Assembly (NCBI RefSeq): GCF_000275845.1
Contig: NW_006766889.1
Span: 795,643 to 859,642 of the forward strand
DNA from: Dichomitus squalens LYAD-421 SS1
Taxonomy: Eukaryota > Basidiomycota > Agaricomycetes > Polyporales > Polyporaceae
DNA: 64,000 nt
Direction: 5' to 3'
Position numbers and translations under genes: made by a program. The first letter of the stretch is position 1, and each line of letters starts with the position of its first letter. This document shows, in pieces, positions 34,052 through 45,300 of this stretch. Below the pieces are notes generated by a model. That model was not told the origin of the DNA. It worked only from the letters and a program-made list of their open reading frames with translations, and made no database searches.

Positions 34052-37000
34052 ATGTACGACCCACAAACTTCCATGAGCCACGACCAATCTCAGACTGACG
34101 ACGAGCAGTACACCTCTACCTTCTTCTGCCGCGCTCTCTACGACTATCAAGCCGACGACCCTTCATATCTTCCTTTCCGCCAGGGCGACATCATCGAAGT
34201 CCTCACGCGTCTTGAGACCGGTTGGTGGGATGGGTTACTGAACGACCAGCGGGGGTGGTTCCCATCGAACTACGCCACTGTGATTTCCGACGAGGAGGCG
34301 GAGGCTGCTCTCAATGATCGCGACTCCCAGGCGTCGCTCCCAGACGACTCCATGGTGGATATGGCACATACGATGTCCCAAGCTCTATCTCAGTCGGACA
34401 CGGATGCGGATTGGCTGAATGGCGGAGATGCAGATTACGAGGGCCCCCGGGTCGCAGGGTCCAGGAATGGTGGCACTGCCGATGGTGGTGGAACGAAGCA
34501 TAGTGACTTCTGGGTGCCACAGGTATCGCAGGACGGTCGAGTGAGTCTCCAATACCCAATGCGGTACTTGCGACCGTTTCCTGAGCTCCATGCACATAGA
34601 TATTCTACGTCAACACGCAGACAGGCCAGCAGTCTGCGGATCTCCCCACCGAAGGCGATGCCGACGAGGACGCTGAGGTCGCTGCGCTCTCGCCCCAGGC
34701 TTCGAGCCGTGCGGGCCCGACCACTGCCTATGGTCTTGTGGGTGCGGTTGCTCGCTCACAGGAGATCACCGGGTTTGGTGTTCCATGGAGGACACAAACA
34801 CCAGAGCCATGGGTAAGGCGTCTGGCTGACGACGGTCTGTCGTATTACTACGTGAACAGGCTTGACGGCACCATCTCCTGGGCCTTGCCTGAGCCGGGTG
34901 CCCCGCCCTCTTACAGTCAAGGCGAGTATTCGGGGCCCCTAGCGTCGAAAGGAACTACATCCACATCTTCTACTACCAACACCTCCTCCATCCTACCTGT
35001 TTCACGTAGCGACAGCATTAGCGATATCTCACGACTGCGGGCAGGAGCATCCCTCTCACGGACGCGCAAGGAGAGTGAAAGCAGCGCTGACATTCAATCC
35101 GATGATTCCGACGTCTTCTCTGCTGGACGCTACGGCTCACGTTCTACGACAGCTGTCGTGAAGAGTGCTGCCAACGGCACTGCGCGTCCGTCCCTGACTG
35201 CGACTTCGTCGGCGTCCTCCAATCCGCCAGGCACGGCTGCTCTAGACCTCATCGAGGCTGAGAAGTCCGCAAAGGCACTACAGAACGCTCTATCACCATC
35301 TCCTCCTGAGACCGTCGTGGAGTTGTCGGATCGAATCCGAGACTCCGTTGCAGCGGTTTTGCGCTACCTCCAGGGTTCCTCCATCCCTAGGCGACCGGAG
35401 CGCTACCAAGAAATTGATCGCTTGGTCGTCGAAGTCGGTACAACAGTCCGCAATCTCCTCTACGTGACCTCGACTCCTACTGGCCATGTCCCAAGCCACC
35501 TCTATCCGCGCGACCAACGCGATCCGCGATCAGCAAGCTCGGCACAGACGTTGCAGATTCATCTCAAGGCAGCGCAGCGGAAGGTCGCTGGAACATTATC
35601 AAAGCTTGTCCTCTCTACCCTCGCATTGCGGTACGACCCAGGTTTCGCTTCGTCTTCGTCCGATAGACCCAATCGGATGGAGTCAGATGTCTTAGAGCTC
35701 GAGCGAGCAGTAGCCACGTTCGTGCAGGAGGTAGAATTCTTGCAGGAGCAACATGGACTGTCGACCTCGCTAGCACGCGTCGGCGGCGGGAAGCGTCTCT
35801 TCGGCATCTTCTCTACAACAAACATCGGACTAGGTCTCCCAGGTGCTGGCCTTGCTGGAGACTGGCGGGGATTTGGGTATGTTCCGCTAGACGACGGTAC
35901 CGACGTTCCCCAGCGGGTGCTGGATGATGACGTTGTCATCGCATTCAAGGCCGGCTTGAAGGCACTCGAGGCTCGGTTCGGTTCTCTGGTCATTTCTTTG
36001 AGATATTTGGAGAATTATCCAGGTATGCGAAGAGCTGGTACATTGCCAGGACCCTTGCTGAGTCGCATACATCATAGAACGGGTCTCCCAGGAAGGACAG
36101 AGCGCCTCCGCCTACCTCTCATGGACGCTACGTTCACTCTGTGGAGTCAACGTCGCGAATCATGTCGACGTAGACGGGATAAATCCTGACTCAGGTCCAC
36201 AGTACAGACAGACGGTGGCGAAGGCCCGTCAGCTTGTCCGGACGTTGGAAGCGGCCACACAGGCGTTATACGATGATGGCGCAATCATCTTCATGGCGGT
36301 ACAATCTCTCGGATACGCCAAGCTGTCTTCCCAACACGATCGCGCAGCTTTCGTGAACACTATCGAGACCGTCGCTCCCATCGTTCGGTCCAACTACGTC
36401 TTGATCGCACAAACTCTGGACTCTCTACTCACGATTGGTCAAGTGCAGTCGTCAATTAGCCAGGGAGTCTATCGACAGTCGATCCAATGGCGGGCCTCGC
36501 ACATCAATCTAGAGGACAGCGCTGTAGCGACAGTCCCGCAATTGGCGGACAATGCACCAGTTGACAATGGTGTAGTCGGCATCGAGGCGACGCCCGCACC
36601 ACCAAAGACAGGGATAGCACAAGCTGTATCGATCACTTCAGAATCGACGCTATACGGCAACGCGAACCACCAGCCTTATAAGCTGTCTCTGGACGCCTCG
36701 GAGCTGTTAAGGACCGATAGCACCAGCGAGACGGACGCGAGGGAGAGCACGCTCATAGGACCACCCTCTCCCGAGACGGTGTCACCGTTGGACGAAGGCC
36801 TTCTCGCATTTCTGGACGAGGACGACCGTAAGTATTTCTCCGCGTGGTCTCGGTGCGGCGATACAGACTGATCATTCACTGGCAGCTATACTGATGGGTA
36901 AATCCCCGTCGCGAAGGGGCGCCAACAAGCTCGTGAAGCTTCTCGGCGAGGCACCCAAACACTACATAGACACCTTGAACGCAGGGAAGAAGCCGTGGTA

Positions 37001-38625
37001 CTTGCGTACGAACTACGATCAATCCACCATCCTCATCGATCCCGACGGGCAAGTACGTGCTGGCACGCCGGCAGCATTGGTTGAGCGCTTGACACATCAT
37101 GAAATGATGGGTAGGTACTGTTTCCTATGCTCTCTACGTGATGACTGATCGAGGCCGCTTGCAGACACGGCATTCACGAAGAACTTCATGATGACGTTCA
37201 AGTCGTTCATGACAGTGAATGACTTGTTCGAGCTGCTGACTCAGCGCTTCTGGATCCCACCCCCTCCCAACTTGAAACCGAAGGAGCTTGAGGAATGGAC
37301 TCGTATGAAGCAGCAAATTGTCCGCACGCGGTGAGTGCCCAAGTTCGTTTCGCAGAATCATAGCTCAGGACGGTATCCAGCGTATTGAACATCCTGAAGA
37401 CATTGGTCACCGACGACGACATCTTGGAGAAAGATGATGTCTACATCCTCAGTCGCATCAAAGAGTTCGTTTCCGGAGAGGAGGTTGTGACTCTTCCGGC
37501 AGCTAAGCAACTGCTCATCCTCATTGAGCGCGCCGTGAGTCTCGAACTCCTTAACCGCCAATAGCAGTGTTGACATGCTCTCGACAGCAACGCGGCGGTG
37601 ATGCACCCATCAGGACTACATACACGGTCCCTCTGGCACCTCCGGCCCCTATCGTACCGAGGACGTCAAAGAAACTCAAGTTGCTGGACGTTGACCCTCT
37701 CGAGCTCGCACGACAGCTCACACTCATGGAAGCTGCGCTGTACAAAAAGATCCGGCCTGTGGAGTGCTTACAGAGGTCGCGAGAGACCAAACCTGGCAAG
37801 ACCGCAGATCACATCACCACGATCATCCAACTCAGCAACAAGGTAAGACACTCAAAGCAGCACCCAGAATTTTGCCTGGTAATCATGACGAACAGATCGC
37901 GGACTGGGTAGCTGAGACGATCCTGGCGAGAGAAGACTCGCAGCGACGTGCACGGATCATAAAGCACTTTATCAGCGTCGCTGATGTGAGTATTGCTAAT
38001 TCTCGTGATCGCGCTCCTGAGGCACTAAACCCCACTCTGCAGCGATGTCGCACACTGCAGAACTTCTCATCCATGACTGCCATCGTTTCTGGTTTGAATA
38101 GACCTCCGATCCGTCGACTGAAGCGAACGTGGGAGCAAGTCAATGCGAAGTTCCTGTCGCAGTTGCAGATCTGCGAATCGACCGTAGACACAAACAAGAA
38201 CTTCAATAATTACCGTTCCACTTTGGCAAGGATCGCCCCCCCTTGTGTTCCCTTCATTGGTGCGTGGCTCCAGTTCGATGATATATATTAATCAGCGCTC
38301 ATGTGCGGTAACAACAGGGGTCTACCTCACCACCCTAACGTTCATTAACGACGGCGCGGGGGACAAGCTCTCTGGTGACATGATCAATTTCCGCAAGCGA
38401 CAGAAAGCCGCGGAAGTCATCCAGGACATGAAGCGATGGCAAGCAGCGCCCTACAACTTTCAGACCGTCGCCTCTATCCTCTCCTACCTTGAAGAATCCT
38501 TCCAAACATTCCAGGATGGCGTGGACTATGGCGACCAGTTTTGGAACCTCAGCCTCGAGCGCGAACCGCGCGAGCGGGAAGACGAGAAGATGGCCAGACT
38601 GCTCCAGGAAAGCGGCTTCCTGTAG
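34052..38625 (+). CDS. CDC25: CDC25-type Ras guanine-nucleotide exchange factor with SH3 and WW domains
   Basis: Activates Ras by GDP/GTP exchange, upstream of cAMP/PKA and morphogenesis. Ten exons (34052-34540, 34600-36022, 36078-36827, 36886-37110, 37165-37330, 37381-37534, 37588-37842, 37896-37985, 38043-38259, 38318-38625) give 1,358 residues. The SH3 domain (about residues 27-80) shows ALYDYQADDPSYLPF and GWFPSNYA. A WW-like domain shows PWVRRLADDGLSYYYVNRLD. The middle is Ser-rich with helical segments. The RasGEF N-motif contains FMMTFKSFMTVNDLFELL. The catalytic domain contains LARQLTLMEAALYKKI, NFSSMTAIVSGL and VYLTTLTFINDGA. It ends LLQESGFL. Frame closes exactly. The ATG at 34052 is used; a GTG nine bases upstream is in frame but not expected to start. 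Confidence 0.95.
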
Positions 38626-39865
38626 AGCAAAGTGCCGAACTCCACACCTATCTATTTCGCACTGCGACAATCTTCTCCACCTACCCTCCTCTTCCTTCCC
38701 TGTGCTGCCTCTGTCCGACCACCTGGGCCAGGCGTTCATGCTGTCCCTGAACGCAGACCTGATAGGCTGTGCCTCGCTGCTCCCTGCGTCTCCCACACCC
38801 AGGATGCTCGGCATCTGAAACGACAATTCAGGGGTTCGACGGACACGTGAACCCACCGGCGGAGTTCTGATAGCACACCGGGATTTGCTCCTCTGTAGGG
38901 AAGGGCACCTGCCCCACGTGCCGGTGAACGGAACCGCTTCTATCCAATACGGGCCGCTATTGTGGACCCGTCTAGGTAGCCCTTCACCTCCATCGCTTCC
39001 AGTCGCATCGGGGTCCTCAGCTCTCATCGCTCGGTCACTAGGAGGAAGCATGCTCTCATGTGGGCGATCCGTATCGGACCGTTCATCTACATCCACGTAG
39101 CAACCCACCACTTCTACCGCTAGGCCGTCGGGAGCCCGCGCAGTCGATGCTTCCAGCGATGACTTGACGCTGTGCTCTTACACAGAACGGGAGGTCATTG
39201 AGGACAGCTATTGAAGTCCTTGTCGTATCGTGGCTCGCAGACAACATCGTGTGCGATTCATGCAATTGATTGATGTCGAGTCCGCAGAACTATTCCGGAT
39301 TGACAGTGACCACATGTTCAGTCTATCAGGTCTCATCGCAGTCAGCCCTCACAGTCTAGGAGAGGGTCCAAGTAGTCTGTGATCCATAACCTAACAGACC
39401 CAAATCCAACGCGTCGCTTGGGTCGGTGAGTATACACCTGAGATCGGGGATCTTGCGTACGCAATTGATCTGTTAGTCGGTCGTCTGGTCTGTGGTGAAC
39501 ATGCCTGCTTATACTTGGTTGACCCCTTGCTTTTCCGGTCCGAACTGCACGCTATGTTAGGTAGATATTCAGTAGTTCGGATGCATCCATAACGGTGCTC
39601 CACGTGTTAGCGGCAAGCCGGAGTCCTTTTAGGCTTTCAGTGAGCAGTCCAGTTCAAGTCAGCGTCATCTCGTTTTGATAAAGTGTGTACCGTAGCTTTG
39701 GATTGTTATGATACAATATATGTTACATCGCACTTCGCCCCCTGAGCTGAGGGAACTCGTATGCTTCACCTCCGATCCCCGTCATCTCCTGCGGTAGAAG
39801 CAGATCCTGTCCCTAATGCCGTGTTGTCCGACGGTCCTTGATCCGCTCGAGTAACGTACAACGTC
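38626..39865. other. Intergenic between convergent RasGEF and CitE-like genes
   Basis: 1.2 kb. A 258-codon frame on the minus strand (38335-39111) overlaps the last RasGEF exon in antisense. It has no domain and no splice support, so it is treated as chance. Nothing else was recognised. Confidence 0.4.
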
Positions 39866-41587
39866 CTACTCGACTTCAGGTATGGGCAATCCCGCTGACT
39901 TGGCTATCCGCACAACCCTCTCGGCCTACGCGGCGGGGAGATGAAGTCAAGCGAGCCGGATCGCAGCCATCACTACTCACCTGTTTGATCATTGGAGCGT
40001 CTATCATCTCCATCCCTCCTCCCTCCAGCTCGAGACCGGCTGCACCCCTGTGAGCGAGATGTGCTTTCTCCATTTGCTTGAGGATGCTTGCGGCGCGAAG
40101 GATCTCTGCATTACGTTCAGCAGGAATCGAGGCGCTTCAGAACAACCTCGCTGGAAGGTAGCAAGAGGAAAATAACTTGCCTTTATCACTTGGGACGAAT
40201 GTGGACTGAATGATGTCCACTTGATTTGGGTGGATGGCTTGCTATATGAGACGATGAATGGCGTGAGACACTGAACAGTAGGGAACAAATCCGTGTATCA
40301 CCTTCCCAGTGAAGCCGAGGCGCTTCCCGTCCTCACACTCGCTTCGGAGGTATTCGGGATCCTTGTAGTTTACGCAAACCTATCGCAGGCACACTGTAAG
40401 TGAGGGCACAGTGGGACAAGGATGCTTTAATTGCTTAGCACACCATATCAATGGCACTGAGCCCGAATGCCTTGGCCGTGACCACGATGTGGGATCGAGT
40501 GTAAAGCAGTTCCTGCCGTGTGGACGTGCGAACGATACCCGTGTCCGCACAATCTATCACCACGTCAGCCCAGCTCTTCCTCGAATAAACCGTCCACAGT
40601 CGGACGTACAGTCTTCTGCTGCAAACTAGTGTGCGCATCAGCACAATACGCGACTTCGAGCAGCACCCAAAGAGCAGAACATACCAACAGAGCAGAGAGC
40701 TTCCCGCCCTGCTCAGGGCCCCAAGCCGACTGCCACGACGCAATCTCGCCGAGATTGTGCATAGCCTTCGCGCTCTCAATGCTTGCGACGATCTGTACGG
40801 GAGGCCCTTGCGGATTCCGGATCTTGTGTGCTCGGTAGATCATGTATATGTGCTCGGACACGAAGTGCAGGTCCTGCGCTGAATGAATTTTCGGTAGTAC
40901 CAGAGTGCGCACACAGGGAAGGCGCATCTAATCAGACGGATTAGCTGCGCCTATACCACCCGTGCGCTATGGCCACGGAACGCACCGCCTGGAGGATGTC
41001 CTCCTCAAAGAACGGGGTTACGTTCGAATTCAGCCTCATTGCAATGCGGGAAGGGGAGGGCAAGCTCCCATGACGAGTCTAGCGCATACGAATCAATAAT
41101 GCCCATTGTGTTCGCCCAAGCTTTAACCTACTAAGAGGAAGTGGGCAATGCGAGACCTCGCACTGGTCTTGTCCGACGGCGGAACGCTATCCTCAAGATC
41201 GTAGACTATCACGTCCGAGTTTGTCGTCAACGACTTTTCTAGCATCTTCTCCGCAGTGCAGGGCACTAAACGAGCGTGGCAGGTTGAGTTCCGTTGCCGC
41301 AGTATGGTACTATTGTTTACATGTAGTCACGAACCGTATAGGTATGACCGACCGAGATGACCAGGCTGTCCGTCTCTCGCTGCCGCCTTGAGTGCGTGTT
41401 CATGCTCCTCAGCAGACCTGCAATCGTCGGCGGTAGGCAGCGAGTCGCAGTCATCGACCGTGCCTGTACTGCCCTGGCAACGTACGGCTGTAGAGGATAG
41501 GTTAGCAGCCAAAAGTCTTGCACGATTCACATGGTTGAAAGATGCTCGTATGCGTAAGCGGAGATTGCGCGGTGTAGCTCTGAACAT
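39866..41587 (-). CDS. CLYBL: CitE/CLYBL-like lyase of the HpcH/HpaI aldolase superfamily
   Basis: Split over about nine short exons, so no single frame shows it. Start 41587. Exons: 41587-41335, 41265-41132, 41078-40986, 40927 to about 40695, then shorter ones down to the stop at 39868-39866. Ordered motifs: a mitochondrial-type Arg-rich N-terminus; RSYLYV; MLEKSLTTNSDVIVYDLEDS (metal-site acids); SRIAMRLN; RTLVLPKIHSAQDLHFVSE; SIESAKAM; FAAEDYCADTGI; TRQELLYTRSHIVVTAKAFG; VCVNYKDPEYL with GKRLGFTGK; QAIHPNQVDIIQSTF; and EGGGMEMIDAPMIKQ. The last ends PIPEVE. CLYBL in mammals is a mitochondrial citramalyl-CoA lyase. The fungal reaction is not proven. One intron uses a GC donor (40180). Confidence 0.88.
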
Positions 41588-41863
41588 CGTTTCGAGCAAT
41601 CCGGGGGAGCGGGGGTAGTGGTGGTATGACGCAAAGCTGCTAAACATTCCGGCTAACACCGAGTATGCCGGTGCACTGCCACCAAGGCGTTGCAGTTCTG
41701 GGTGTCCGAATCCACCGGAGGCCCAAAGAAGTACTGTGCGTCCGACATCTCCATCCTCATAGTGATTGCGTATATTACAGAGGGCGGACAGATAGAGTAC
41801 ATAACGCATCTGGTAGTGATGTCCATATCAACCACTGGCAACAGAAACAGGCACCGTTGGCGC

Positions 41864-44819
41864 TCAAGAACGCCCAACCATCCCTGTCCAGTCGAACTTG
41901 TCGTACTTTTGCTTGAACCTCTTGACGCGATCTTTGTTTTGTCTGAACTCGACTTTGCGAGGCCTCCGCCACTTACGAGGCTCAATGTCGAGGATGTTTC
42001 CCATGATCTCAGCAGCGAACCACCTGGAGAAGGAATCAGCCGCTGACGTTCACTGTGGTCTTGGGGAGAAGAGCCGTCCCCGCTTGCGTCATAGCCCCGC
42101 GAGGCGGCTGAATGACGCGGCCAGCGTGGCTCTCTAGCGCGGGGAGGCTGCAACAATCCAAAAGACTAATGCTCACCTAGGGAACTCGCCGCCGCCCTTC
42201 TCGCCTTCATCGATATCCTCCTCGCCGTTTCCCGATGCCTCACTGGTCCCTTCAATGACGTGTCCGTAGCCCTTCTCCCCCTTGTAGTCAAACTGCACCA
42301 TGAAATACGGAAGATTGGGCACCATCGCTCGTCGGAAGCCGCCAGGTCGCGCAGAGAAATCGATCAACTTCTTGTGTTGTGACCATTCCGTTTCGGACAT
42401 GAGGATGGATTCCTATATCACAGCTATGATTATCATGCCCGTACAATGGAATGAACTGGCGACAAACCTTGAAGTATCCGGGGATCAGCTCGAACTGCTC
42501 CCATGGCAGCGGCACACATTCAATGTAAGTATGTTTCTGCGCCTTGATCGATAGGACAGTCTCGTAGAAGACAACACCCTTGTCTTCTTCGGCGAACATA
42601 CGCATGAGGCACTTCATGAAGTTCTAGAGAATCGGCTAGTCAAGCTGAGAGAACAATGACAAATTGGGTGACTACATACCCGGACTTCGTCCCACATGTC
42701 ATCATCTCCCTCAAGAGACGACAGATGATGGGGAATGGGCACAATCAAGCAATGACCATCGACAAGCTCCTCGTTCAGTGTACATGATAGGTAGACACGA
42801 GTGCCCATAGCGATGATGGGTGCCTTAGGGAGTGAGTCATCTTCCCCGTAGCAGAAGGGACATGACGCAAGGACCTTCATCGTCTTTTTGTAATCTGTGT
42901 GTTGAATTGTGAGGTGCAACATCCTCAGCACGACAACTTAAAACAGACCGTTGATCGCAAATTGCCGTTTCATATGGTCCGCTCGCATCTTCTTCCTCGC
43001 CAGCTTGTCCGCATTGTCGTCCATATAGTCCATGTCATTCTACCAATATCGTATCTAAGCATCATTCAAATACGAGTGAATTGAGGCAACGCACCTGGAA
43101 ACCACCATCCGTCATGACAGCTCGCGCGAACTCCGCATCGAGGTTTTTCTGGTCCGCCATTCCAGCCCCGAACTTTTCTTGCCTGAGCATCTCCCCAAGC
43201 GTGATATCGTCGTCGTCGGGATCGACACGAATCATCTCACCGGTCTTGGGGTCCCGCTGTTCGACCTTACGAAGAGACGTCAGCTAGCTGTCAACCACTA
43301 GCAGTCTACCATGGAATACGCACCTTCGACTTAGGCCTGTGGTTGCCCGGTGGCGGAGGTGCGTCCTGTTTCCCTTGCCCGACATCGTACAGCCGACCAT
43401 GGATGTCCAGCGTCGGCAGGACTTCCACCCGTGTCCGCACTTTACCCTCCCCCTCATCTCCGCCATTCGCCAGCTTCTGCGCCTCATCATACTCCTTCTC
43501 GAGGGCATCCGCGTTCGGCGCGTTCATCAGCTTCGCACGGAGCACCTTCGCCTGCAGCTTATTGAGCGACGACGGCGACATCGCGCGCGCCTTCACACCC
43601 GTCGCAGACAGCGATGGCGTCATTGCCGACGGAATGGGTGTCCGCGCCTGCGCGAGCGCACTCCCCGTCGTCTGGCCCAGCCTCGACGGTTCCAGCTTCT
43701 TCAAATGCGAGTCGCTTTCGGCGAGCCCAGGAGTAGGTGGCCCGCTCCGGTCCAAATCCGGACGGCGGAACGACGAACTACGGCTGGCAGCACTGCTTGG
43801 CGTCGAGAAGTCTGTGAACATGAGCCGCCGCTCGCCCTCAGGCTCCCTCCCCTTCCCTTTGCGATCCCGCTCGCCCGTCCGGGAAGCGCGCTTGCCCTCG
43901 CGCTCGTCGAGTATCCGCCGCTCCTCCTTCGCCTCCTCGAACAGCTCCATGGAGCCGAAGCGCTCCATAGCGACGTCCTCGACCGACCGTCCCTCCTCCT
44001 CTGCCGTTTCGTAGACTCTCCGAAGCTTCATCATGCGCCACTGGGAGCCCGGCCCACCGGCTACGACGGGCTTCTTCGGGGCATCTGGCATGTCGTCCAC
44101 ACTCTTGCCCTCCCTGAGTGCAGTATTAAGCTCCTTATGGTGGACCATGTGAGGCTATCGCACGTATCATGAGACGTCGCGAACGTTGAAAGGATGACCA
44201 TATACAGAGGGGGAACTGACCTTGTCCGGGTCTGGGCGGTCTGGACGTGGCTGCTTCTTGCGCTCCGTACCCAAGCTTGAGAAGAAGTCTACGGTACCGC
44301 CCAACGTGCGCGTATTCGCTGAAGGTTCCCCGTAGCCGTCCGTGGGGTCCTCGTTCATCGGAGTGCCTCCGTTCGAAGGTGACGGTGCAAGGAGGCTTGT
44401 TTCGGGCATGAGCATCCACTCGTCCCGCACGAGCTTGGTCTCTGTGCGCACGGGCGGGGGAAGGGGAGGGTCATCAGGATGCACCTCAGCTCTTGTCTTC
44501 AGACTGAGGTCTTCCGCTGACGGGATGTCCGTCGCGAGTGGCTAAGAATACACACGCACATAAGCAAAGCGGGAAGCACGGCGCAGCATGAAGCACGCAC
44601 CACTTCGCCCTCCATGTCAATATTCTTCTCTACCCACATGTCCTCATCGTTGGCGTCCTCATCTACAATGTGCAAATGCTCGCCGTTATCTTGGCGCGAA
44701 CGCTTCCTGCTGGAACTTCCCTCCTGCGCTTTATGCTTTCGCTTGCTCTTGTGCTCGCGGTCGCCCTTGTCATGACGGTGTTTGTGTTTCGACGAGCGTT
44801 TCGAATCGTCCCCAGCCAT
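41864..44819 (-). CDS. CWF19: CWF19-like splicing/lariat-debranching cofactor
   Basis: Nuclear protein of the CwfJ family, associated with late spliceosomes and debranching of intron lariats (with Dbr1). Nine exons (44819-44601, 44541-44221, 44154-43324, 43265-43095, 43039-42949, 42894-42680, 42623-42468, 42412-42177, 42023-41864) sum to 799 residues. The N-terminus is Lys/His/Arg-rich with SR-like and nuclear-localisation features (KSKRKHKAQEG). The middle is Ser-rich. The CwfJ C1 domain shows KVLASCPFCYGE with a downstream LVDGHCLIVPIPHH, the histidine-triad-like block. The C2 domain shows PYFMVQFD and RWFAAEIMGNILD, and the protein ends FDWTGMVGRS. The intron before the last exon is 153 nt, long for this genome. 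Confidence 0.94.
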
Positions 44820-45300
44820 GAGAATAAGTAGAGATGTAGAGCTATAGTAGTATCTTTCTTCAGTGTTTGTAAGTGGAGAGCTGGCAGAGATGCAAGGGAA
44901 CGGGACCCACAGACTCTGGACTCAGGTTGGGCGAAGCCAGATCCTGCGCCATTGCGTCACACGCGCCTCGATCTCCAATAGGCAATTCATTAAATCCAGA
45001 TACGAGCGCTCGTGCTCTGCCACCCGCGTTCTTGCCTCAGAAGCTCCGTGAATTTCATATTATTGCAGACACTCGCATGGGATTGAAAAAAGCCTCAGAT
45101 AGATTTCAAAGGAACGGCGTAGCACATGATGCTAGTCTAAGGTGTGATAAAGATATTACAAACTTTGCGAAGATCCAGGGAGTAGTACTTGTCTGTGGGA
45201 TACTGTACAGTGTGATCGTGTAGAGATGGGCGATGCTGAAGCGAAAGACAGGGTGCGAGGCAGAACGAAAGCAAGACAGTGCAAGTACTGACAGATAATA
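44820..45300. other. Spacer between CWF19 and TAO3 (tandem, minus)
   Basis: 480 bp with the CWF19 promoter and TAO3 3' flank. Small plus-strand frames only, none supported. Confidence 0.4.

Noticed and set aside
38335..39111. 258-codon minus-strand frame near the RasGEF gene
   Set aside because: It overlaps the last RasGEF exon in antisense, has no domain and no splice partners, and its openness mirrors the codon bias of the real gene.
43339..44172. Long plus-strand frames opposite CWF19
   Set aside because: Antisense shadows of the GC-rich third exon of CWF19.
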